A DNA stretch of 64,000 bases. It comes from Prevotella sp. GTDB taxonomy: Bacteria > Bacteroidota > Bacteroidia > Bacteroidales > Bacteroidaceae. The stretch is from the NCBI GenBank assembly GCA_022641735.1, contig JALCDQ010000001.1, positions 426,751 through 490,750 of the forward strand, given 5' to 3'. Both the position numbers and the translations under genes were made by a program. Below, piece by piece: positions 8,709 to 17,908 of this stretch (positions within the stretch are counted from its first letter, which is position 1; every line of letters begins with the position of its first letter). The notes beneath the pieces were generated by a model. That model did not search any database. It had not been told where the DNA came from and saw only the letters and a program-made list of their open reading frames with translations.

Positions 8709-11417
8709 ATGCGCATCAAATTGCTGTCCATCTTCTTTTTGTCTGCTTTGCTTCCATGCAATCAGATGCTTGCACAAGAATCCTATAAAGATATTAAAAA
8801 CGACACGACTTTATGGAATTCGCGCCTCGGTTCTACGGATAAAGTGACCGAGAGTCGTATGAATAAAGGTCTGGTTACCAACCCTTTGGAGGCCTTGAAC
8901 GGGCAGGCAGCAGGCGTAAGTGTGGCCTCAAGTGGGGCTGACAGAATGGCTATGCTGAACTCGGTACGTGTGCGTGGCACCACTTCATTGACTGGCGGCA
9001 ACGACCCTTTGGTCATTATCGACGGCGTTTCATCCGACCTTGCCACCCTATCCACCATTTATCCGGCAGATATCGAGAGCTTCACCATCCTCAAAAATGC
9101 TTCAGAAACGGCGCAATATGGCTCTCGCGGTGCTTCGGGTGTCATTCAAGTGGCTACAAAACATGGTCATGGAGCACAATTCCACATATCTTATGATGGC
9201 AACATTGGCTTTGAGTCGGTCTATAAGACCATCAATATGCTCAATCGGAGCGGATATATCTCCACGGCACAAGCCTTGGGTATTAACTATAATGATGGTG
9301 GTTTTGATACTGATTTTCAAAAGGAAATCACGAGAACAGGCTTTGTTCAAAACCATCACATTGCTTTCAGTGGAGGCACAGAGAAGTCTAACTATCGTGC
9401 TTCCATAGGCTTTATGAATCATAATGCAGTCGTAAGAATCAATCAATATCAGAATTTTGTGGCAAAGATAGACTTGCAGCAATGGGCATTCGACGATATA
9501 TTGAAGATTGATTTGGGCGTTTTCGGCTCCTCGCAAAACAATTATAACATCTTTGATGAACAGAAATTGTTCTACTCCTCGGCAACTCAAAACCCCACAT
9601 ATCCCTTTGGAAGGGATGCTAACGGCAATTGGAACAAGAATCCGACAGCCTCTCAAATCAACCCTCCGGGGGCTTTGCTTGGGGAGAAAAACGACGAGAA
9701 AAACCTCAATTTCAATACGCATATCAAGCTGGAGTTTGCTCTGACGAAGGGCCTGAAACTCAGTTTCTTCGGCTCTTATTCGTATAACTCCCTCGAAAAT
9801 GCCCAATTCTGCCCTACTTGGGTTTGGGCGCAAGGGCAGGCTTATCGTGCAGAAACAAAGACGGAAGACTGGTTAGGCAACGTCACTCTTCATTATCAGT
9901 ATGCCGTAGGCATTCATTCTTTCGATGCCACGCTGCTTGGCGAATACCAGAACAAACGCCAAAGAGGGTTCTTCACCTTAGTGAAAGGCTTCACATCGAA
10001 TGATTTCGGCTATGACAACCTCGGTGCCGGCTCTATCCGACCGTATGGAGGAACGGGCAGCGATTATGAGAATCCACGGTTAGGGTCTATCATGGGGAAT
10101 TTCAATTACTCGCTTCTCGACCGTTATAAATTCACTCTCACTACCCGTGCCGACGGCAGTTCAATGGTTGGAAAGAACAATCGCTGGGGCTTTTTCCCTT
10201 CTGTTTCCTTTGAATGGGATATTCGCAAGGAGCCTTTCTTGCAAGGAAAAGCCGATTGGCTGTCCCAATTAAAGTTGCGCACTGGCTATGGAGAATCGGG
10301 TAATCTGGGAGGTATAAGTCCCTATAATTCCCTTCAGTTGGTGATTCCTAACGGTGTCGTGCCTTATAATGGGTCACCTACGGTCACCATGGGCATCATG
10401 CGCAATGCCAATCCTGACTTGAAATGGGAAACCAGAGGCACGTTCAATATCGGCGCAGACATGGGCTTTTGGAACAACCGCATCGTCATGACGGCAGAAT
10501 ATTACTACTCAAAGACGAGGGATATGCTTTATCTTTACGATGTCCCTGTTCCTCCTTATGCCTATGATAAACTGCTTGCCAACATCGGAAGTATGAGCAA
10601 CAGCGGTTTTGAAATTGGTCTTGGCGTCACTCCGATTTTGAAGAAAGACATGGAACTGAACATTAATGTGAACGTGGCTTTCCAAAAGAACAAGCTCATC
10701 TCATTGAGTGGAAACTTCAATGGGACGCAGATTACCGCTCCGGAGATTACCAGTATCGGGACACTCAATGGTGCCGGATTCCACGGAGGGAATAATAATA
10801 TCGTTTATCAAATCGTCGGCCAGCCGCTCGGAGTCTTCTATCTGCCTCATTGCACGGGACTTTCGAAGAACTCAGATGGATCTTACAGCTATGAGATTGC
10901 TGACTTGGATAAGAACGGAAAGACGAATATCGAGGATGGCGGCGACCGTTATATAGCCGGTCAAGCTACTCCGAAGATGACGCTGGGGTCAAACATCAGC
11001 TTCCGATATAAAGCCTTTGACGTCAGTCTTCAGATGAATGGAGCCTTCGGACATAAGATATATAACGGCACATCACTTACTTATATGAACATGTCGAGCT
11101 TCCCTGATTACAACGTAATGGCAAAAGCACCGGCGCAAAACATCAAAGACCAGACCGCTACGGACTATTGGCTGGAAAAGGGAGACTATCTGAATTTCGA
11201 CTATCTGACCATCGGATGGAACGTTCCTGTGAAGTCTAAGTATATCAGCAACCTGCGTATTGCCGGCTCTGTAAACAACCTTGCCACCCTCACTTCTTAC
11301 AGTGGACTGACTCCAATGATAAACAGTTATATCGTAAGCAACACTCTAGGTATCGATGACAAGCGCTCCTATCCTTGCTATCGTTCATTCAGTTTCGCAC
11401 TAAGTATCCAATTCTAA
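8709..11417 (+). CDS. SusC-family TonB-dependent outer-membrane transporter, short form
   Basis: A 902-residue protein. A signal peptide (about 1-22, ending MLAQ) is followed directly by a plug domain; its signature runs from about residue 58 (NPLEALNGQAAGVSV) through VRVRGTTSLTGGNDPLVIIDGV to about 108. The rest is a 22-strand-type barrel ending in a strand with a C-terminal Phe (SFALSIQF). SusC proteins are usually about 1000-1100 residues because a carboxypeptidase-regulatory-like domain precedes the plug; here that domain is absent. The susD gene begins 7 bases later. The substrate is unknown: no glycosidase is linked. A secreted peptidase lies just beyond on the opposite strand, so peptides are as plausible as glycans. 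Confidence 0.92.
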   Translation: MRIKLLSIFFLSALLPCNQMLAQESYKDIKNDTTLWNSRLGSTDKVTESRMNKGLVTNPLEALNGQAAGVSVASSGADRMAMLNSVRVRGTTSLTGGNDPLVIIDGVSSDLATLSTIYPADIESFTILKNASETAQYGSRGASGVIQVATKHGHGAQFHISYDGNIGFESVYKTINMLNRSGYISTAQALGINYNDGGFDTDFQKEITRTGFVQNHHIAFSGGTEKSNYRASIGFMNHNAVVRINQYQNFVAKIDLQQWAFDDILKIDLGVFGSSQNNYNIFDEQKLFYSSATQNPTYPFGRDANGNWNKNPTASQINPPGALLGEKNDEKNLNFNTHIKLEFALTKGLKLSFFGSYSYNSLENAQFCPTWVWAQGQAYRAETKTEDWLGNVTLHYQYAVGIHSFDATLLGEYQNKRQRGFFTLVKGFTSNDFGYDNLGAGSIRPYGGTGSDYENPRLGSIMGNFNYSLLDRYKFTLTTRADGSSMVGKNNRWGFFPSVSFEWDIRKEPFLQGKADWLSQLKLRTGYGESGNLGGISPYNSLQLVIPNGVVPYNGSPTVTMGIMRNANPDLKWETRGTFNIGADMGFWNNRIVMTAEYYYSKTRDMLYLYDVPVPPYAYDKLLANIGSMSNSGFEIGLGVTPILKKDMELNINVNVAFQKNKLISLSGNFNGTQITAPEITSIGTLNGAGFHGGNNNIVYQIVGQPLGVFYLPHCTGLSKNSDGSYSYEIADLDKNGKTNIEDGGDRYIAGQATPKMTLGSNISFRYKAFDVSLQMNGAFGHKIYNGTSLTYMNMSSFPDYNVMAKAPAQNIKDQTATDYWLEKGDYLNFDYLTIGWNVPVKSKYISNLRIAGSVNNLATLTSYSGLTPMINSYIVSNTLGIDDKRSYPCYRSFSFALSIQF

Positions 11418-11424
11418 GCAATCT

Positions 11425-13038
11425 ATGATTATGAAAAAATATTATATTATCCTTTTGGCAAGCCTCACATTGGTATCTTGCTTAGATGAAAATCCTAAAA
11501 GTCAATTGCCTGAAGATGAAGCCTATACTTCCGCTTCCAATCTTTATATCAACACGGTAGCTACCCTTTACAATTATATTGGTGGCAGCAGTGAGAGTCA
11601 AGGATTACAGGGTACTTATCGAGGAGTATATGATTACAACACCTTTACGACAGATGAAGCCATGTTGCCAACAAGAGGTGGTGACTGGTATGACGGTGGT
11701 TTTTGGCAAAGTCTGTATCTCCATACGTGGACATCATCGGATAAATCTCTCTATAACACATGGAGTTATCTTTACAAAGTCATTGTTCTTTGTAACCAAT
11801 CATTAGACCTTATTGAGAAATACAGTTCTCTGCTGACCAATAGTCAGAAAGTTTCTTATGAAGCGGAGGTTAGAGCGGTGCGTGCAATGTATTATTATTA
11901 CTTGCAAGATATGTTTGGCAATGTGCCGCTTGTGACGTCCACTGCTGTATCTCTCAATGATGTTGCGCAGAATAAACGAAGTGAAGTCTTCGACTTTGCA
12001 TTCACTGAATTGCAGGCTGTCGCTCCTTATCTGCCCGATGAGCACAGCAATTACCAGGGTAATTATTATGGTCGGGTGACACGTCCGGTTGCTTATTTCC
12101 TGCTTGCCAAACTCGCTTTGAATGCTGAAATCTATACGGATGACCATTGGACAGGGACTTCACACCCGTCGGGAAAGGACATTTATTTCACGGTGGACGG
12201 ACAGAAAATGAACGCATGGAAGACTGTCGAGACCTATTGTGACAAGCTTTCAACTGATGGCTATTCATTAGAAAGCGACTATACGACCAATTTTGCCGTG
12301 CATAATGAGAATTCAAAGGAAAATATCTTTACGATTCCGATGGATAAAAACCTATATGCCAACCAGTTCCAATACCTCTTCCGCAGTCGTCATTACAGTC
12401 ATGGAAGTGCCATCGGAATGGATGCCGAGAACGGTACTTGCGCCACGCTATCTACCGTAAAAACGTATGGTTATGGCACCAGCGACATTGATAGCCGCTA
12501 TGCCATCAACTTCTATTCTGACACGCTCTATGTAGATGGCTCTATCGTGCGCCTTGACAATGGGCAACCTCTTGTCTATAAGCCATTGGAAGTGAAGCTT
12601 GACCTTTCGGGAACAACCTTTGAAAAGACGGCAGGAGCACGTATGTCAAAGTATGCAATCGACCGAACAGCCTACTCGGATGGTAAGTTACAGGACAACG
12701 ACATTGTCCTTTTCCGATATGCAGACGTGTTGTTGATGAAGGCGGAAGCTAAGGTCAGAAATGGCGAAGATGGCTCTTTGGAACTCAATGAGATTCGTAG
12801 CCGTGTGAATATGCCGTCGCGAGTGTCATCTCTTACGAATATTCTTGACGAAAGGCTTTTGGAATTGATGTGGGAAGGATGGCGTCGACAAGACCTAATC
12901 CGCTTTGGAAAGTTCTGTAAAGCTTATGATTTACGGCCCCAATTATCCTCTGAAAAGGACAACCATACCATCGTTTTCCCGATTCCCGACCGTGCCCTTG
13001 AGTTGAATACGAATCTATCGCAGAATCCAGGATATTAA
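11425..13038 (+). CDS. SusD-family (RagB/SusD) surface lipoprotein
   Basis: A 537-residue lipoprotein: signal peptide MIMKKYYIILLASLTLVSC with the lipidated Cys at residue 19, followed by acidic LDEN, consistent with surface export. TPR-like helical segments follow, with the family's EAEVRAVRAMYYYYLQDMFG region at about 150-170 and the C-terminal RLLELMWEGWRRQDLIRFGKF block (about 475-495). SusD proteins cap the SusC barrel and bind the incoming ligand. It forms an operon with the preceding susC. The start could equally be the ATG at 11431. Confidence 0.93.
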   Translation: MIMKKYYIILLASLTLVSCLDENPKSQLPEDEAYTSASNLYINTVATLYNYIGGSSESQGLQGTYRGVYDYNTFTTDEAMLPTRGGDWYDGGFWQSLYLHTWTSSDKSLYNTWSYLYKVIVLCNQSLDLIEKYSSLLTNSQKVSYEAEVRAVRAMYYYYLQDMFGNVPLVTSTAVSLNDVAQNKRSEVFDFAFTELQAVAPYLPDEHSNYQGNYYGRVTRPVAYFLLAKLALNAEIYTDDHWTGTSHPSGKDIYFTVDGQKMNAWKTVETYCDKLSTDGYSLESDYTTNFAVHNENSKENIFTIPMDKNLYANQFQYLFRSRHYSHGSAIGMDAENGTCATLSTVKTYGYGTSDIDSRYAINFYSDTLYVDGSIVRLDNGQPLVYKPLEVKLDLSGTTFEKTAGARMSKYAIDRTAYSDGKLQDNDIVLFRYADVLLMKAEAKVRNGEDGSLELNEIRSRVNMPSRVSSLTNILDERLLELMWEGWRRQDLIRFGKFCKAYDLRPQLSSEKDNHTIVFPIPDRALELNTNLSQNPGY

Positions 13039-13047
13039 AACAAGATT

Positions 13048-13132
13048 GTAGAAGATGGCTTTTTACCCACTAAAAGACCGTCTTTTACCTTGTAAATAAC
13101 GGTTGTTTACAACGTAAAAGACGGTCTTCTAT
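13048..13132. repeat. Quartet palindrome element 2
   Basis: Units start at 13048, 13070, 13092 and 13114 with 3-base spacers. Unit 2 (CTAAAAGACCGTCTTTTAC) and unit 4 (GTAAAAGACGGTCTTCTAT) are near reverse complements of one another. It lies between convergent susD and the C1 peptidase gene, where a terminator would be expected, yet no T-run follows. Confidence 0.9.
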
Positions 13133-13149
13133 AATTGCCCTAATGGCCT

Positions 13150-14556
13150 TTATTCATCCTCCAAGAAAAGGGGATCTTCAGGAGTAACCATTGTCGGCTT
13201 TTGCTCAAACTGCATCAAGGTCTCTTGAGGCACAAATTCCTTATTGATAACAAGGCGGAACATATAGTCCTCAAACCATCGATTGGTCATAATGAGGCAA
13301 CCTTTCTGCCCATAATCAGGGCCCCAACTGTTCTCAACCTTCCATTTGATAGGGTTTCCATTGCCATCCAAATCCACGGCCGTGAGGGTCATCGCATGGG
13401 TAGAACCACTGTCAAAGGTCTCGATGCGCTGAGCTTTATTCATGCCGAAAGTCGTTCCAAAGAGGCTTCCGAAATCATAATTCTCGGTATCAAGATAGCC
13501 ACGCTTACGGTCAAACTGCTTTCCAACATCGTAAGAAGAATACATTTTCTTGCCGCCTTTGATGCTCGCAATGGCAAGGTTCTCAATATCTTTCATCGGA
13601 AGATTCAGATATTTCCAGTTGTGTCCATCATAAGTATGGCGGTCATATTCCACTTCATAGGTCTTATAATACGGTCTTCTGGGGTCATTCATCACCATAA
13701 TGAAAGTGCCGTTGAGCGCTCCACCCACCGTTGCATCATAGAATTCCTTCGGTGTATATTGCTTTGCGGGCCCTATAGCCTTGCCATCCTTATCCGTAAA
13801 GGCATAAGAAAACTCCTTCACAGGTTCTCCGATAGTGAGCGCAAGAATATGATAAACCGTGCCGAGCATCTCTGTTTTGCGGGTCTGAATGGCTTTTGCG
13901 CTCTTTCCGTTATTGACCATATCGCGCAATTCAAGCCCAAATTCGCGGAGTTTTGACGAGATTATCTTCGCCATACGACTGGTATTATCCGAAGAATAAG
14001 TCTCTGGCATCACGCTCATAGGCACCAATCCATATTTCTCCGTGAGGTCTGCAATACCGCAGAAAGTACCTCCGTCGCCGATAGGATGCTGGAAGAAGAA
14101 ACGCACACGGATGTCATCAATCGGCTTTTTGGCATTGTCGATGACACCTTGCAACATCAGATTTGCCTTCTCCAACTGGTCATAAAAGAAAAGATAAGCC
14201 TGCGAATATTCCACTTTCAACGTATCATTGTGCACTTTCGCAAAGTTAGCACGCAACACATTAAGGCCTGAAAACATCCAACAACGCCCCGAACTCTTCT
14301 GATTATGAATGCTCTGTTTAGGGGTCTCATTGCTGAAATACGTGTCAATAGCACCTTGATTGGCATAGTTTTTAGCCAAGTCATCAATCGAGTTAGCAGC
14401 AATTGCGTTGGTCAACGCTTTGCTGGAAGCTGACGAAGGTTGTGCCTTCTCTATCTGCTGAAGCATCTTTTGCGAGATACCTCCATCCTTTGTCTGTGCC
14501 TGCAAACCACTTACAATGGCCAGAGACACAATAATTAGAAAGATTTTCTTGTTCAT
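13150..14556 (-). CDS. Secreted C1-family aminopeptidase (bleomycin hydrolase/PepC-like)
   Basis: A 468-residue protein counted from the ATG at 14556, chosen because MNKKIFLIIVSLAIVSGLQAQ is a clean signal peptide; an upstream extension to 14592 would overlap the promoter box. The papain-fold triad is visible: NQKSSGRCWMFSG with the catalytic Cys at residue 92 and oxyanion Gln at 86, the His in STHAMTLTAV, and the Asn in KVENSWG near the C-terminus. Cytosolic relatives trim peptides; the signal peptide moves this one to the periplasm or beyond. It faces the SusC/SusD pair, which would suit peptide uptake, but no linkage is proven. Confidence 0.9.
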   Translation of the reverse strand: MNKKIFLIIVSLAIVSGLQAQTKDGGISQKMLQQIEKAQPSSASSKALTNAIAANSIDDLAKNYANQGAIDTYFSNETPKQSIHNQKSSGRCWMFSGLNVLRANFAKVHNDTLKVEYSQAYLFFYDQLEKANLMLQGVIDNAKKPIDDIRVRFFFQHPIGDGGTFCGIADLTEKYGLVPMSVMPETYSSDNTSRMAKIISSKLREFGLELRDMVNNGKSAKAIQTRKTEMLGTVYHILALTIGEPVKEFSYAFTDKDGKAIGPAKQYTPKEFYDATVGGALNGTFIMVMNDPRRPYYKTYEVEYDRHTYDGHNWKYLNLPMKDIENLAIASIKGGKKMYSSYDVGKQFDRKRGYLDTENYDFGSLFGTTFGMNKAQRIETFDSGSTHAMTLTAVDLDGNGNPIKWKVENSWGPDYGQKGCLIMTNRWFEDYMFRLVINKEFVPQETLMQFEQKPTMVTPEDPLFLEDE

Positions 14557-14589
14557 CTTAGAGTTTTTTCGGTTGTTGATTATTAGGCA

Positions 14590-14597
14590 CAAAGATA
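14590..14597 (-). promoter_or_regulatory. -7 box for the C1 peptidase
   Basis: CAAAGATA on the plus strand reads TATCTTTG on the minus strand, 34 bases before the ATG at 14556. This places the start of transcription inside the longer reading frame and supports the shorter start. Confidence 0.7.
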
Positions 14598-14644
14598 CGA
14601 AATGTTTTCCACATTGCCAACTATCCTCGTAAGAAAAAATAGTT

Positions 14645-14908
14645 TCAGCCCTCCTTCACTTCGATTTTGAACACATTGATGACATCTACATCCGGGCAAC
14701 AGAAGCACGTCGAACCATCCTCCAAATGAGGAAGAGTGCCGCCATAACGAAGAATATCGACATAAGGAAACGCCACATGAAGCGCCATCGGGCAAAGTTT
14801 TCCACGCTCGGTATCAAAGTCAAACGTGTCTCCAATTTGATGTCCATGGTGGCAATGGCCATTCCCCTTTTTGTCCACAACGGTGATTTGAATCTTTGGC
14901 TTTTTCAT
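14645..14908 (-). CDS. Small Cys-rich TIGR04076-like protein
   Basis: An 87-residue protein. The pattern KIQITVVDKKG, then CHHGHQIGDTFDF, CPMALH, LRYGGTLP and CFCCPD matches the small TIGR04076 family as I recall it. Conserved Cys and His residues suggest metal binding, but no activity is known to me for this family. It lies 88 bases upstream of the C1 peptidase promoter region and 33 bases after the methyltransferase gene, both on the same strand. Confidence 0.8.
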   Translation of the reverse strand: MKKPKIQITVVDKKGNGHCHHGHQIGDTFDFDTERGKLCPMALHVAFPYVDILRYGGTLPHLEDGSTCFCCPDVDVINVFKIEVKEG

Positions 14909-14941
14909 TTTTCAATGCTCCTTTATATCTGACAAGTGCTT

Positions 14942-15466
14942 TCAGAATGTAAATTGAGGATTTTCCAACTGCAAAAGATACCGCTTGGCATCAATTCCAC
15001 CCGCATAACCGACTAGTTTTCCGCTTGTTCCGATGACACGATGACAAGGCACAAAGATAGAGATGAGATTAGCGCCAATGGAATTTCCCACGATTCTAAC
15101 TGCACTCGGATGGTCTATTTTTTGAGCAATATTGCCATAAGAAACCGTCTTTCCATAAGGAATTGACAACAATTCTTTCCACACTTCCTTTTGAAAATCA
15201 GTGCCCACAAAGAGCAACGGCATGTCGAAAGACTGCCTATTACCTGCAAAATACTCATCCAACTGCTTTGCAGCAGCCATTGTCACGTCAGAAGGAACAT
15301 CCTCAATTTGAGCCTGTAAGCCTTTCTCCAAACGCCTTTCCCTCATTATCCAACGGGAATCAACTATCCAATCACAAAGGCAGAGTTTGCCTTCATAAGA
15401 GCCAAGAAGCAAATTTCCACAAGGTGACTGATACCTCTGCGAACAAATAATAGGCTTTTCTTCCAT
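14942..15466 (-). CDS. ogt: Methylated-DNA--protein-cysteine methyltransferase
   Basis: A 174-residue protein from the ATG at 15466. The active-site motif PCHRVIG has its acceptor Cys at residue 141. The DNA-binding wing IPYGKTVSYGNIAQ (about 102-115) and the Asn/Gly-rich NSIGANLISIFVP lead into it. The enzyme transfers the alkyl group from O6-alkylguanine to its own Cys, a suicide repair. The frame stays open upstream to 15553, but the TATCTTTG box at 15513-15520 lies inside that extension, so the shorter start is preferred. Confidence 0.93.
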   Translation of the reverse strand: MEEKPIICSQRYQSPCGNLLLGSYEGKLCLCDWIVDSRWIMRERRLEKGLQAQIEDVPSDVTMAAAKQLDEYFAGNRQSFDMPLLFVGTDFQKEVWKELLSIPYGKTVSYGNIAQKIDHPSAVRIVGNSIGANLISIFVPCHRVIGTSGKLVGYAGGIDAKRYLLQLENPQFTF

Positions 15467-15512
15467 GTTAAAATTGATGATTAATCCTTTCCCAAATGGA
15501 TGTTTATCGAGA

Positions 15513-15520
15513 CAAAGATA
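15513..15520 (-). promoter_or_regulatory. -7 box for the alkylguanine methyltransferase
   Basis: CAAAGATA on plus (TATCTTTG on minus), 47 bases before the chosen ATG. Confidence 0.65.
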
Positions 15521-15737
15521 ATCTTTTGTTTTTACATTCAAGGCCTCAAGCAAAAGGACTTAACATTATTTAAGAAGGAGAAAATGAAAGTCAAACAACC
15601 CAAAAGTTGAAAACAGATACATAAAAGACCACTTTTCTTAAAAAACATTATCATTATATATAAGGTATAGAGCCAAAAATGACTGCTATATTTAGTTAAA
15701 AAACGAAGAATATTTATCGTTTTTCGATAAGTAATCG

Positions 15738-15745
15738 TATATTTG
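15738..15745 (+). promoter_or_regulatory. -7 box TATATTTG
   Basis: A perfect TAnnTTTG, 22 bases before the ATG at 15767; it would drive the DUF2975/HTH/carboxypeptidase-domain cluster. Confidence 0.65.
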
Positions 15746-15766
15746 CAGCAGAAATCAAAACGGCAA

Positions 15767-16258
15767 ATGATTATGAAAGAAAAAACATTTAAACAACTAA
15801 GACGCCTCTGCTACGTGGCTCTTTTCTTGTGCTTTGCGTATCTGATAGCCTATTGTATCTCAGCTTACTATGAGGCTTTCGGCATTAGTGAAAAGCATGT
15901 TCAATGGGAAGAAACCCGCTTTTTTTGGTTCCACATCATCTTTTTCTTCGGCTCTATGCTGTCGTCGCTCTCGATAGCAGTGCTTTGCATCTTCTTTGTA
16001 AGGAATATTCTGAAAGGTATCAAGCAACAGATACTCTTTCCGAAAGGAAATATCAGAATCCTATATGCCATTGCCATCATGAGTATCTTCACCACTTTCT
16101 TCTTTGATAATGAGAATTTGGCCTTCCAAATAATGGGCCATCAAAGGGAAATCGTCGTTTGTTTTGACACTGTAGCGATGCCAATTGCCATTCTGATATT
16201 TGCCTTGATGTATAAGATAGGCAACACTTTATTTGATGAAAATCGTTTAACAATCTGA
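15767..16258 (+). CDS. DUF2975-like four-helix membrane protein
   Basis: A 163-residue protein from ATG 15767; ATG 15773 is an alternative. Four hydrophobic segments are visible: about 13-35 (CYVALFLCFAYLIAYCISA), 50-80, 95-115 and 130-150. Length, layout and the immediately following small Cro/CI-type HTH gene match the common DUF2975 plus HTH pairs. The function of DUF2975 is unknown to me; such pairs are thought to be membrane sensor and regulator. The next gene starts 6 bases after the stop. Confidence 0.75.
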   Translation: MIMKEKTFKQLRRLCYVALFLCFAYLIAYCISAYYEAFGISEKHVQWEETRFFWFHIIFFFGSMLSSLSIAVLCIFFVRNILKGIKQQILFPKGNIRILYAIAIMSIFTTFFFDNENLAFQIMGHQREIVVCFDTVAMPIAILIFALMYKIGNTLFDENRLTI

Positions 16259-16264
16259 TGCCTT

Positions 16265-16471
16265 ATGATTATCGTGAACTTAGATGTTATGATGGCAAAG
16301 CGCAAGATGTCGCTTACCGAACTTGCCGAGCATGTGGGCATCACCCTCACCAACCTCTCTATCCTGAAAACAGGGAAAGCGAAAGCCATCCGATTTGCTA
16401 CCTTGGATGCCATCTGCAAAGCCCTCGAGTGCAGCCCAGCAGACATATTAGAATATCAAAAAGACGAATAA
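16265..16471 (+). CDS. Small Cro/CI-type helix-turn-helix regulator (YozG-like)
   Basis: A 68-residue protein made almost entirely of one HTH_3/XRE domain: MAKRKMSLTELAEHVGITLTNLSILKTGKAKAIRF with the recognition helix in the LTNLSILKTG stretch. The end, ICKALECSPADILEY, is the usual tail. Adjacent to the DUF2975-like gene, it probably represses or activates its own operon. Confidence 0.87.
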   Translation: MIIVNLDVMMAKRKMSLTELAEHVGITLTNLSILKTGKAKAIRFATLDAICKALECSPADILEYQKDE

Positions 16472-16486
16472 ATAACTGATTGAAAA

Positions 16487-17656
16487 ATGACAACAATTAA
16501 ATTGGCAATGACGATGCTGCTGCTCATCATTGCAAGAGGAGGCTATGCGCAAACGAAAGGAGTGCTGCTGAATGCCGAAAACCATCAGCCAATCGCTTAT
16601 GCCAACCTCATCGCAAGGACAGGAAAACAGGTGAATGCAACATCCAGTGACCAAAACGGACATTACGAAGTGAATTTCCCTTACAAATCTTTGACCATCT
16701 CGCATGTGGGATATGAGAAGTTGAATATCAGTCATTTGAGCGATACGATATGGCTGAAACCGAAGGAAAACCTCATTGAAGAGGTCGAAGTGAAACAACA
16801 GGAGGAGCCTCAATGGATAAGGGAGAAACTGAAGAAATTCATCAAACTCAGAGAGAAAAATTATCAACAGAAAGACCGTATGATGCACTATGACTTCCAA
16901 AACCAGAACATCGGCGACTCTGCAGGCTATTCTTTTGAATGTCATGGAGTTATGTATATTCCCTCGATGAGCAACCTTCAGCATGACAGTGCCTATCAGA
17001 TTAGTCCTCAAAAGGCCATCGTACATTATAAAGACTCTGCCGGAGTGGACTTTGAAAACCTTGATAAAATGCTCTATGAAGGGCTCACGATGACCATGGA
17101 CAGCCATTTTTTGCGACAGCATCGCTTTCAAATCAACGACGAATATACCAGCACTGACAAGAATATCGTTCAACTTGTGTTTTGGACAAACCTATTCGAT
17201 AAGGATAAAGGCACCATCACCCTCGATACTGCCCGTTGTATTGTCAAGGAAATTCATCGGCAAATGGGCAAGGAATACATCCAAAAAGAGGTGCTCAACG
17301 GCTTCGTTATGTCGCTCTTGAAGACCTTTCTTGCGCTCAATATCAGCGATTATCAGATAACCACTTACGAGCAATATGCCGACAACGAAGGAGTGCTTTG
17401 CCCATCGGAATTCACCTATTGGAATTATCGAAGATTCTCCGCAAAGCAGAAACCACATGGAGGGAAGTTCCAGTTAATTACCGAATTCGACTCCAGAGAA
17501 ACCTCTTTAAAGCTCACTCCCACCCTCGAGAAGCCCGAAAGACCGTTGATAGACATCTCAAAGCCTAAATCCATCGTCATCGAAAACGGCAAAGGACGCA
17601 GAAGCAGGATGCGTAACGCTCTGATAAACATACAAAAAGAGATTGCAGAATTCTAA
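16487..17656 (+). CDS. Secreted protein with N-terminal carboxypeptidase-regulatory-like domain
   Basis: A 389-residue protein. A signal peptide of about 21 residues (ending GGYAQ) is followed by a CarboxypepD_reg-like beta sandwich at about 24-90, with the family pattern GVLLNAENHQPIAYANLI, then GHYEVNFPYKSLTISHVGYE. The remaining 300 residues have mixed alpha/beta composition that I do not recognise. The domain is common at the N-terminus of Bacteroidetes envelope proteins. It starts 16 bases after the HTH gene and may be in its operon. No function can be assigned. Confidence 0.7.
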   Translation: MTTIKLAMTMLLLIIARGGYAQTKGVLLNAENHQPIAYANLIARTGKQVNATSSDQNGHYEVNFPYKSLTISHVGYEKLNISHLSDTIWLKPKENLIEEVEVKQQEEPQWIREKLKKFIKLREKNYQQKDRMMHYDFQNQNIGDSAGYSFECHGVMYIPSMSNLQHDSAYQISPQKAIVHYKDSAGVDFENLDKMLYEGLTMTMDSHFLRQHRFQINDEYTSTDKNIVQLVFWTNLFDKDKGTITLDTARCIVKEIHRQMGKEYIQKEVLNGFVMSLLKTFLALNISDYQITTYEQYADNEGVLCPSEFTYWNYRRFSAKQKPHGGKFQLITEFDSRETSLKLTPTLEKPERPLIDISKPKSIVIENGKGRRSRMRNALINIQKEIAEF

Positions 17657-17734
17657 GAAATCCGCTTCAAAAAGACACTTCCAATTATTGCGAAAAATGT
17701 AAATCCATTAAAGACGAGTAATATTTCGCACTCC

Positions 17735-17797
17735 AAAAGGCCTTTCTTTCAGATGCCCATCACGGTTATGAGCACTCCGAAAGAAGGCCTTTTGCCT
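17735..17797 (+). terminator. Hairpin after the carboxypeptidase-domain gene
   Basis: AAAAGGCCTTTCTTTC (17735-17750) pairs with GAAAGAAGGCCTTTT (17779-17793) with one bulged base. A T-containing tail follows. Confidence 0.75.
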
Positions 17798-17821
17798 TTT
17801 CAGCGAAAAGTAATGGAAATA

Positions 17822-17853
17822 TTTGGAATTGTCTTGAAATAGTTGTATCTTTG
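17822..17853 (+). promoter_or_regulatory. Promoter upstream of quartet element 3 and the HU-like gene
   Basis: TTTG at 17822-17825, 20 bases, TATCTTTG at 17846-17853. The next start codon on this strand is at 18080. Confidence 0.7.
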
Positions 17854-17908
17854 CTTTTGAAAACGAGTAAGAATACTCATCAGAAACACAGAGGCCACCC
17901 CTGAGATT

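Noticed and set aside
9102..9833. Long open frame antisense to susC (243 codons)
   Set aside because: It opposes an unambiguous SusC gene, has no recognisable domain or promoter, and reads as the complement of transporter codons.
13048..13132. Quartet elements read as short CRISPR arrays
   Set aside because: The 22-base period leaves only 3-base spacers, the units are palindromic and vary between positions, there are always about four of them, and no cas gene is present.
13201..13956. Plus-strand frame of 251 codons over the C1 peptidase gene
   Set aside because: The minus-strand peptidase has signal peptide, catalytic triad and promoter; the opposite frame shows no family.
15621..15639. 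A tenth quartet element before the DUF2975-like gene
   Set aside because: ATAAAAGACCACTTTTCTT resembles one unit but no neighbour follows at 22 bases. The fragment near 44174 was rejected for the same reason.
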